A stretch of DNA of 64,000 nt, from the NCBI RefSeq assembly GCF_034424625.1, contig NZ_CP139976.1:2976001-3040000 (forward strand). Direction: 5' to 3'. Numbering within the stretch: position 1 is the first letter of the stretch; each line of letters starts with the position of its first letter. Shown here in pieces: positions 37,273 through 44,230 of the stretch. The translations under genes were made by a program, and so were the position numbers. The notes under the pieces are model-generated. The model saw only the letters and a list, made by a program, of their open reading frames with translations. It did not search any database and was not told the DNA's origin. The DNA comes from Janthinobacterium lividum (GTDB lineage: Bacteria; Pseudomonadota; Gammaproteobacteria; Burkholderiales; Burkholderiaceae_D).

Positions 37273-38721
37273 TCATGTCGCGGCGAGGGATTCAGGGGCA
37301 AGGGCTTCCGGGCCCACCACCACGGCGGCCCGGTGGAAGGCGTCGAGGTTGCTCAGGCATAGCACCTGGCTGGCATTCTCGGCCGCCTCGTGCCGCGCCA
37401 GCACCAGCGCCGCCAGGGTGGCTACATGGCCACTCTGGCCGCAGGCCGCCGCCACGCTGAGTACGTCGTTGCTGAGATCGATATCGGGTAGCAGCGTGCC
37501 GGCATTGTTCATCAGTTCGATCATGCGGCTGGAGCGCTGGTCGGCATCGGCGTAGAGCCGCGTGATCGCGTCCGGGGCGACAGACGCCGCCGACATCGCC
37601 TTGCCGCCCAGCTCGGCCAGCAAGGTGGCATCGCCATGGCTGCGGCCATCCGCCGACTGGCCGCGTACGGCCATGCTGGCATGGTGCAGCAGTACCGGCG
37701 TGTCCGCCTGCAGCGCCGCCGCCTGGGCCGCATCGGCCAGCAGCAGGCCGGCCGCGCCTTCGCCGGGAATCTGCCCGCTGGGCTGGCCGGCATTGAACAG
37801 CAGGCCGCGCGAGGTCCAGTCATGCACGGTCAGCTCGCCGATATGCGAACCGCAGGCCAGCACGATGGCCAGGCACGGCAGCTCCTGCAAGGCCGCCTGC
37901 GCGGCCAGCTGTTCGATCAGCGCCAGCGGCCCGCTGTCGCCGGCCAGGTGCACGCTGAGCTTGTCGGCAGGCCAGCCTTGCTGTTGCGCCTGCCCATGCA
38001 GCCAGGCGGCGCCCGTGTCGCGCTGCGGCTTGTTCCAATCGGGCGGCAACAGCAGATGCAGTTGCAGGGTCGGCAACGGCAGCACGGCGCGCGATCCCGG
38101 TTGTGCCGCCTGGTAGTCGTCGAGCTGCGCGTGCATCGCCGCTTCCTGCATCAGTTCGGTCAATACCTCGGCGCCCAGCGCCAGTGCGCGCAAGTGTTCG
38201 GCATCGAAATGCGGGGCTGCGCCCGGCGCCGTATCGGCCGGACGGGTCTGCAGCCAGTCATCCAGCAGGGCTCTCTGGCCATGTTCATCGAGGTCCGCCA
38301 CGCGGGCGCTCATCACCGGGTAGCCTTGCGCGTCGGTCAGTTCCGGATCGAGTTCGGGGCGCTGCTGCTTGTCCAGCAGCGCGGCCGCCAGTTCCGGCGC
38401 CGAGGCACCGCCCGGCATGCGCAGTGCGGCGGCGGCCAGGTGCAGCGGCGCGCGCGGCGCAGGGTCATTGCCGGGCGCCCCGGCGTCGGCGTCGGCGGCG
38501 TCAAACAGCGCCGGCACCGCAGCCGGCGCGGCCAGCCTCGTTACCAGTTTCTTGCCCAGCCACCAGCTGATGAGCAGCGCCAGCGGCAATGCCAGCATGC
38601 TGCCGGCCAGGTCGCCCGTCGATGGCATGCGCGTGCTGGTGCGCCAGTACCAGATCGCGCCGCCCCAGCATAAGGCGAACACGGCCAGTATCAGCAGGCT
38701 GCGCCGCAGCCACGGGCGCAT
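37273..38721 (-). CDS. Two-TM protein with an apparently inactive thiolase/ketosynthase-like domain (B)
   Basis: 482 residues; paralogue of the protein at 22027-23373. Two N-terminal transmembrane segments (about 8-26 and 40-58), Pro/Ala linker, then a soluble domain. GQIPGEGAAGLLL corresponds to the ketosynthase GEGAG motif, LYADADQR to the HGTGT position, and AAACGQSGHVATLAALVLA to the GHxxGAAG region; no catalytic Cys is apparent. The ATG at 38721 has AGGGAG upstream. It follows a PAAR gene by 31 bases and precedes tssM by 43, so it is inside a T6SS membrane-complex operon. Role unknown; possibilities include assembly or positioning of PAAR at the inner membrane. Confidence 0.72.
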   Translation of the reverse strand: MRPWLRRSLLILAVFALCWGGAIWYWRTSTRMPSTGDLAGSMLALPLALLISWWLGKKLVTRLAAPAAVPALFDAADADAGAPGNDPAPRAPLHLAAAALRMPGGASAPELAAALLDKQQRPELDPELTDAQGYPVMSARVADLDEHGQRALLDDWLQTRPADTAPGAAPHFDAEHLRALALGAEVLTELMQEAAMHAQLDDYQAAQPGSRAVLPLPTLQLHLLLPPDWNKPQRDTGAAWLHGQAQQQGWPADKLSVHLAGDSGPLALIEQLAAQAALQELPCLAIVLACGSHIGELTVHDWTSRGLLFNAGQPSGQIPGEGAAGLLLADAAQAAALQADTPVLLHHASMAVRGQSADGRSHGDATLLAELGGKAMSAASVAPDAITRLYADADQRSSRMIELMNNAGTLLPDIDLSNDVLSVAAACGQSGHVATLAALVLARHEAAENASQVLCLSNLDAFHRAAVVVGPEALAPESLAAT

Positions 38722-38752
38722 CAGTGCGCTCCCTTGCAGTGGCGGCCGGAGG

Positions 38753-39022
38753 TCATAGCTGATCCGTGGTGGCTTGCTGGCTGGCGATCAGCACCGCGCC
38801 ACAACTGGTCTTGTCGCCCTGGCGGGCCACCGGTTTGCCATCGACGATCCAGCTGGCGTCGCCGCTGACGATGGGACAGATGCCATGGCCTGGCCGCGGG
38901 CACGACACCTTGTCGCCTACGCGCGCAATGCCGATGCCGCCGCTGTCCGTCACCGCCGAGGCCTCCAGCACGCTGCCGCCATGCGATGTTTTGTCGCCCA
39001 ATCTGATTACGGGACCAGCCAT
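38753..39022 (-). CDS. PAAR-repeat spike tip protein (2)
   Basis: 89-residue PAAR protein with VIRLGDKTSHGG, GIGIARVGDKVSCP and RQGDKTSCGA, close to the first PAAR protein (21753). No toxin extension. AAGGAG lies before its ATG. It stands between the M15 peptidase and the thiolase-like membrane protein B in the same operon as tssM. Confidence 0.93.
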   Translation of the reverse strand: MAGPVIRLGDKTSHGGSVLEASAVTDSGGIGIARVGDKVSCPRPGHGICPIVSGDASWIVDGKPVARQGDKTSCGAVLIASQQATTDQL

Positions 39023-39037
39023 ATGTGCTCCTTCCAG

Positions 39038-39889
39038 TCATCGTTGTTTTTTCATTACACCAGGCACGCGCAGTTCGGTGTGGCCGAAGTCCATCATTTT
39101 CCAGCGGCCGCCCCACGTCATGCCGACCGATTCGGCCACCTCGCCATACAGCTGATAGCCGCGCATGGCCCACGGATCTTTCTCTGATATCACCAGCTTG
39201 CCGTCGCGCAAAAAGGCGCAATCGGCGGCCAGGCCATACTGATGCCAGCTCTGGAACGCGGCCGCATTGGTGACATTGCTGCCCATGCCGGCAAGCATGT
39301 TTTGCCGTTCCGGACTGCGGTAACCTTCCAGGATGGCCATGTCGTAGCCATGTTTGTCCTTCATGATCTTGAACACCAGCAGCAGCCTTTGCGCGTATTC
39401 GGCATTGAGCAGCGTCCAGTTGCGGCTGGCCGATACCAGCATCGGCCGCACTTGCTGCACTTCCTCGGTGGCAAACACCAGCGGCGGCAGATCCACCGGC
39501 GGCACCAGCTGTTCCCCTTGCAGCAGGGCCGACACTTGCGTATTCATTTCGCGCGTCGACACCTCGTAGCCGCCCAACACGTTCTTGCTGCCTGCCAGCA
39601 AGGCGATCGCCGGTGGCAGGCACATCACCGCCGCACCGCCCAGAAACAGCAGGTAATGGCGGCGCACGAACGCCGCGCTGCCGAGCAAGGTGCTGGCGCC
39701 GCCACGGCGCAGCGTGTCCAGTCCGGCGTTCCTGCGCCGGGCCAGCCGCTCGATCCGCGCCCCGATGCCCCGTTCGGCCGTCGCCAGCGCCCGCATCACC
39801 AGTTCGCGGCCGGATGGAAACAGCACGAGCCAGCTGATCAGGCATGCGAGTAAAAAATAGAGTGCCACCGCCAGTAGAAACACGCCCAC
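39038..39889 (-). CDS. tagX: Membrane-anchored M15-type peptidoglycan peptidase, TagX-like
   Basis: 283 residues from a GTG at 39889; a second GTG at 39883 is a possible alternative. Two hydrophobic segments (about 4-24 and 78-98) precede a periplasmic zinc-peptidase domain: EGYRSPERQNML, SWHQYGLAADCAF (His216, Asp223) and MDFGHTEL (His270), the HxxxxxxD...H set of VanY/M15 enzymes. TagX of Acinetobacter is an L,D-endopeptidase needed for T6SS passage through the cell wall; the domain and location in the tssM operon support the same job. Activity is inferred. Confidence 0.85.
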   Translation of the reverse strand: MGVFLLAVALYFLLACLISWLVLFPSGRELVMRALATAERGIGARIERLARRRNAGLDTLRRGGASTLLGSAAFVRRHYLLFLGGAAVMCLPPAIALLAGSKNVLGGYEVSTREMNTQVSALLQGEQLVPPVDLPPLVFATEEVQQVRPMLVSASRNWTLLNAEYAQRLLLVFKIMKDKHGYDMAILEGYRSPERQNMLAGMGSNVTNAAAFQSWHQYGLAADCAFLRDGKLVISEKDPWAMRGYQLYGEVAESVGMTWGGRWKMMDFGHTELRVPGVMKKQR

Positions 39890-40100
39890 CCCGTTCCAAA
39901 AAAGGCGCCAGGCATGGGCAGTTGAATGCCGCTGTGCCAGCGTTTGCGCTAATATTGCCGCTGAGTATATCTTACTAACTTGCTAATTACGGGGGCTTAG
40001 TTTCAATTGTGCGCCGGGTGCACACTGTTGATTTCCTAACATGCGTCACGCTTTTTTTTATTGTCGTAAGGTATTGCAAATATTGACAGGAGTTAAGATT

Positions 40101-40871
40101 TTGCCAAGCAATGACGACAGCCCGCGGCCATCGACACGGCCCAGCTTATTGACGCCCGCACAACAGGCCGAGGCGGACCGTAGCCGTATCCTCAACCATC
40201 TCGAAGGCGGCAAGCGGCCTGCGCCCGTGCCGCTTGGCGGCAGGCGCGCCAGCCGGTGGCCGGTCTGGGGTGGCATGCTGGCCGGCGCCTTGCTGTTGCT
40301 GGCCACCGGCGCCTGGCTGGGACAACGCGAGACGGCGGCGGTGGAGGACCCGGTGCTGCGCAGCACGGCGCCAGCAGCGGAAACACCGGCTGCGGCCACC
40401 GCTCCCGTCACCGCCGCGGCCAGCATACGCGAAGAGGAACAGCCGCCGCCGCCGCGGCAGAGCTTGAGCGAAATGCTGGGCGCCGACCTGCCAGCTCCCG
40501 TCCCGGCGCCGGTGCCCGGTCCCAGGGATGTGCTGAGCAAGGCGCTGGAAAGTCCGCAGAAGAGCGCGCCCAAGCCGGCGCGCGCGCCGCAGAAAAAACC
40601 GCCAGCCAAACCGCTCAAGCCCGCTGATAAGGCCAAGCCTGCCGCCACGCCGGAACAGGAAAGCGACGTAGCCCTCCTGGCCGCGCTGGTGTCGCATGCC
40701 CAGGCTGGCACGCCGCCCAAAAAAGCGCCGTCCAGCCTGCAAGCCCAGTTACAGCAATGCAGCAAGTTGAAACCGGCCGCCGCCGATAGCTGCCGGCAGA
40801 GAACTTGCGCCGGCCGTACCGGCAAGCCGCTATGCAAGGCCGCCAGGGCTGCGGCGAAAGGCGCGCAATGA
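40101..40871 (+). CDS. Single-TM protein of unknown function overlapping vgrG
   Basis: 256 residues from a TTG at 40101, chosen because AGGAG lies 8 bases upstream; an ATG at 40041 would add 20 residues. Cytosolic N-terminus with a charged helical stretch (QQAEADRSRILNHLEGGKR), one transmembrane helix at about residues 57-77, a long Pro/Ala/Lys-rich spacer and a compact C-terminal segment with four Cys (QCSKLKP, DSCRQRTCAG, LCK). No known domain recognised. Its stop overlaps the vgrG start (ATGA), so the two are translated together. The 211-base region before it, shared with tagX, has only a weak inverted pair TGTGC/GCACA near 40010-40026. Confidence 0.65.
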   Translation: MPSNDDSPRPSTRPSLLTPAQQAEADRSRILNHLEGGKRPAPVPLGGRRASRWPVWGGMLAGALLLLATGAWLGQRETAAVEDPVLRSTAPAAETPAAATAPVTAAASIREEEQPPPPRQSLSEMLGADLPAPVPAPVPGPRDVLSKALESPQKSAPKPARAPQKKPPAKPLKPADKAKPAATPEQESDVALLAALVSHAQAGTPPKKAPSSLQAQLQQCSKLKPAAADSCRQRTCAGRTGKPLCKAARAAAKGAQ

Positions 40872-43800
40872 GCGCAGCGCAGCTGGACCAGGTGGGCGCC
40901 GCGCTGGGAGCGTTCTCCAGCATCACGCGCTTGTACGAGATCAAGCTTGAAGGCGACAGCGCGCAGGATGCGGACCTGCTGCTGGTGGAAGCGTTCGCCT
41001 GCGACGAGCAATTGCAGACGCCCGGCGCGCGCGATGTCATCGTGCTGTCGACCAGCGCGCAGCTGGCGCTGGCACCCATGCTGGGCAAGCTGGCCACGCT
41101 GCAAGTGAGCTTGTTTGATGGCAGCCGCGCCAGCTTCAGCGGTCATGTCAGCGAGGCGGCCATGCTGGGCAGCATGGGCGGCCTGGCGCGTTACCGGCTG
41201 CGCCTGACGCCCTGGTTGTGGCGGCTGGGCCAGGTGCGTAACAGCCGCGTCTGGCAAGACAAGAGCGTGATCGAGATCGTCGAGTCCGTGTTCCAGTCCT
41301 ACGCGCCGGCGGCGCGGTGGCGCTGGAGCGATGACACGCGTCCGTTCATGGATGGCGTCGCGGCGCGCAGCTATTGCTGCCAGTACCGCGAGTCGGACCT
41401 CGATTTCGTCAGCCGCCTGCTGACCGAAGAAGGGCTGGCATGGCGCTTCGAGGAACAGGAAGGCGGCCATTGCCTGGTGCTGTTTGCCGACAGCAGCAGC
41501 GACAGCGCGGTGCCGGAAGACGCGTCCAGCGCGGCCGGCGGCGGCATCCGCTTTCATGGCGCGCGCGCCGGCGAGCAGGGCGACACGCTGCAGGCGTTCA
41601 GCACGGCGCGTTCGCTGAACACGGCGCTGGCGACCGTGCTCAGTTATGACTACAAGGCCAAGCAGGCGGTCGCGGCCAGCGTGCCGACCCGGACGGCGGT
41701 GGGCGGCCAGCATGCGCCGCTGCTGGAAAGCTACGATACGCCGGGCCAGTATTACTATGCCGACTCGGCCCAGGCCAGCCGCTACGCGCTGTTGCGGATG
41801 CAATCGATCGAAGCGCGCAGCGAACGCTGCGTTGCCCGTTCGACGGTGCGCACCTTGCGCGCCGGCACGCGCTTCAGCCTGACGCAGGGACCGCTGCAGG
41901 CGGCGGGCGGCGACGCGCCGGCCCCTGCTTATGCGGTGCTGCGCGTTTGCAGCGTGGGCGTCAACAACCTGCCGGCGCCGGCCAGGCAAGGTCTGGCCGA
42001 ACTGTTCGGCCCGATCCCGGAACTGCTGCAGGAAAGCCTGGGCACGCTGAACCTGGGCCCGCGCCACATCGAACATTTCGAGCAGGTGATCGCCCAGGCG
42101 GTGGCCAGCGGCTACGCCAATCATCTGGAAGCGATTCCCGCCGCTACGCCGTGGCGCCCGGTGCTGGGTGAAAACGGATTGCGCCAGCATCCGAAACCGA
42201 CCGCCTTCGGCAGCCAGAGCGCCATCGTCGTGGGAGCCGATGGCAATGACGCGGCCAGCGGCGCCGATGAAATATATTGCGACAGCCTGGGCCGGGTGCG
42301 CATCCGCTTTCACTGGCAGCAGGAGACTGGCGCAACTTGCTGGGTGCGGGTCGCGCAGCGCGCGGCCGGCGGCGGCATGGGCAGCCAGTTCCTGCCGCGC
42401 ATCGGCCAGGAAGTGCTGGTGCAGTTCCTGGAAAACGATATCGACCGGCCCATCATCGTCGGCGCGCTGTACAACGGCCAGGGCGAGGGCGGCGGCGCAC
42501 CCACGCCGGGCGGCGCCGCCGCTGCCCAGGCCGACACGGAGAAATTGTTCGCGCCGGCCCACGACCATGGCGCAACAGCCCAGGGCAACCTGGCGGGTGG
42601 CAATAGCCCGCTATGGCATGGCGCCGCCGGGGCCAGCGCGGCGCACCGGAATGCCAGCGCGCAATGGGGCATCCGCAGCAAGGAGTTCGGCAAGGCGGGC
42701 AGCGTGGCAGGCTACAACCAGCTGCTGTTCGACGACACCGACGGCCAGGGCCGGGTGCAGCTGAAAAGCAGCCATGCGGCCAGCGAGCTGAACCTGGGCC
42801 ATCTGATCCACGCGGCCGACAATTACCGCGGCAGCCTGCGCGGCGCCGGCGCAGAGCTGCGCACGGATGCGTATGGCGCGGTGCGGGCGGGCGCAGGCCT
42901 GCTGGTATCCAGTTATGTACTCAACCATGGCGCCTGCGCGCGCGACCCGGCCGGCGACAATGCGCCCGGCATGGCGCTGCTCAAGCAGGCCGCCAAGCTG
43001 GGCGAGACCTTCAGCGCGGCGGCCGTCACGCACCAGGGCGTGGCCTATGCGGTGCATCTGGGGGCGACGGCGCCCGGCAGCAGTACGCTCGATGCGAAGG
43101 CCGCGCCGTTGCCGGCCTTCCTGACTACTGCCTCGGGCATGCTGAGCCGCGACAGCGTGGCGGCCGCCAGGAGCGATGCGGCCGGCAAGCCCGTCGCGCC
43201 AGCCGACGACAAGCTGCCGCACAGCAGCGACGCCATCATCGCGGTGGCGGCCAAAGGGGGCCTGGGCGTGGTGGCTGGCCAGGATATGCAATTGTCGAAT
43301 GGCGAAACGGTAACACTGATGAGCGGGCTCGATACGCAGTTCGCCGGCGGCGGCAAGTGGCGATTGCACACGGGCCAGGCGATCGGTCTGCTGGGCGGCG
43401 TGGTCAAGCCGGGCGAGGGCGAGCTGGGCATGCAGCTGGTGGCGGCCAGCCAGCCCATCGAGGTGCAAGCCCAGTCCGACGAGATCAAGGTCCAGGCGCG
43501 CGAAGAGGTCAATGTCGCCAGCGCCAGCGCGCATATCGACTGGGCGGCGGCAAAAAGCATCCGCCTGTCCACGGCGGGCGGCGCCAACATCACCATCGAG
43601 GGCGGCAATATCACGATCCAGTGCCCCGGGAAGATCACAGTGTTTGCAGGCAAGAAAAGTTTTCTGGGGCCGACAGGACTCGGTTATCCATTGCCCCGCC
43701 TGCCGCGTTCCGAACTGGCGTTGCGGCCGTTGAAATTCTTGCTGCGCCTGGCCGACACGCCGGGGCTGAAAGGCCATGCGCTGGCGCACACGCCGTGGAA

Positions 43801-44176
43801 GATCACCCATGGCGCGCAGCCCGACGGCATGGATTTCATCGACGACGACAAGCTGGTGGCGCAGGGCAAGACCGATGCATCGGGGAATATCAAGCTCAGC
43901 GATGCGGAGGAAGAAAAGCTTGCCGCCGTCTATGCGAGCAATCCGGACCATACATGGATCGTGTATCCGGGCCACAGCGTGCGGCTGAACGTGGAAACCG
44001 AATCGCCCGACTGGACCGACAAGGAAAAGCTGTTCCATGCGATGCAGGCGGCGGATTTCAGCGCCGGGCGCTATGCCACCATCTTCGAGGCGGCCGCCGC
44101 GCCGCAGGCGCGCTATGCGAAAGAAGCGCTGGCCTCGCTTACCCTGAAAAACATCCTGCCGAAGGTGAAAGTCTGA
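40868..44176 (+). CDS. vgrG: VgrG spike protein with C-terminal extension, cassette 3
   Basis: 1102 residues; the ATG at 40868 overlaps the preceding gene. gp27-like domain, OB-fold (RVRIRFHWQQETG, LPRIGQEVLVQFLENDID) and DUF2345 needle are nearly the same as in the VgrG at 23483. After GKITVFAGKKSF the tail changes: YPLPRLP is kept, CxxC is absent, and about 150 extra residues follow with TPWKIT, GKTDASGNIKLSD and WIVYPGHSVRLNVE. That pattern fits a transthyretin-like effector-binding domain. No DUF4123 gene is next to it; the phospholipase D effector follows directly. The fold of the extension is inferred. Confidence 0.95.
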   Translation: MSAAQLDQVGAALGAFSSITRLYEIKLEGDSAQDADLLLVEAFACDEQLQTPGARDVIVLSTSAQLALAPMLGKLATLQVSLFDGSRASFSGHVSEAAMLGSMGGLARYRLRLTPWLWRLGQVRNSRVWQDKSVIEIVESVFQSYAPAARWRWSDDTRPFMDGVAARSYCCQYRESDLDFVSRLLTEEGLAWRFEEQEGGHCLVLFADSSSDSAVPEDASSAAGGGIRFHGARAGEQGDTLQAFSTARSLNTALATVLSYDYKAKQAVAASVPTRTAVGGQHAPLLESYDTPGQYYYADSAQASRYALLRMQSIEARSERCVARSTVRTLRAGTRFSLTQGPLQAAGGDAPAPAYAVLRVCSVGVNNLPAPARQGLAELFGPIPELLQESLGTLNLGPRHIEHFEQVIAQAVASGYANHLEAIPAATPWRPVLGENGLRQHPKPTAFGSQSAIVVGADGNDAASGADEIYCDSLGRVRIRFHWQQETGATCWVRVAQRAAGGGMGSQFLPRIGQEVLVQFLENDIDRPIIVGALYNGQGEGGGAPTPGGAAAAQADTEKLFAPAHDHGATAQGNLAGGNSPLWHGAAGASAAHRNASAQWGIRSKEFGKAGSVAGYNQLLFDDTDGQGRVQLKSSHAASELNLGHLIHAADNYRGSLRGAGAELRTDAYGAVRAGAGLLVSSYVLNHGACARDPAGDNAPGMALLKQAAKLGETFSAAAVTHQGVAYAVHLGATAPGSSTLDAKAAPLPAFLTTASGMLSRDSVAAARSDAAGKPVAPADDKLPHSSDAIIAVAAKGGLGVVAGQDMQLSNGETVTLMSGLDTQFAGGGKWRLHTGQAIGLLGGVVKPGEGELGMQLVAASQPIEVQAQSDEIKVQAREEVNVASASAHIDWAAAKSIRLSTAGGANITIEGGNITIQCPGKITVFAGKKSFLGPTGLGYPLPRLPRSELALRPLKFLLRLADTPGLKGHALAHTPWKITHGAQPDGMDFIDDDKLVAQGKTDASGNIKLSDAEEEKLAAVYASNPDHTWIVYPGHSVRLNVETESPDWTDKEKLFHAMQAADFSAGRYATIFEAAAAPQARYAKEALASLTLKNILPKVKV

Positions 44177-44230
44177 TGCTGACATTTTCCTTCCATGCAA
44201 GCCAACCGGCGACACACTGCGACATGCGTC

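Noticed and set aside
40256..40627. Alternative plus-strand frame inside the single-TM protein gene
   Set aside because: Arg/Gly-rich with no start context; the chosen frame has a clear ribosome-binding site, membrane helix and coupled stop.
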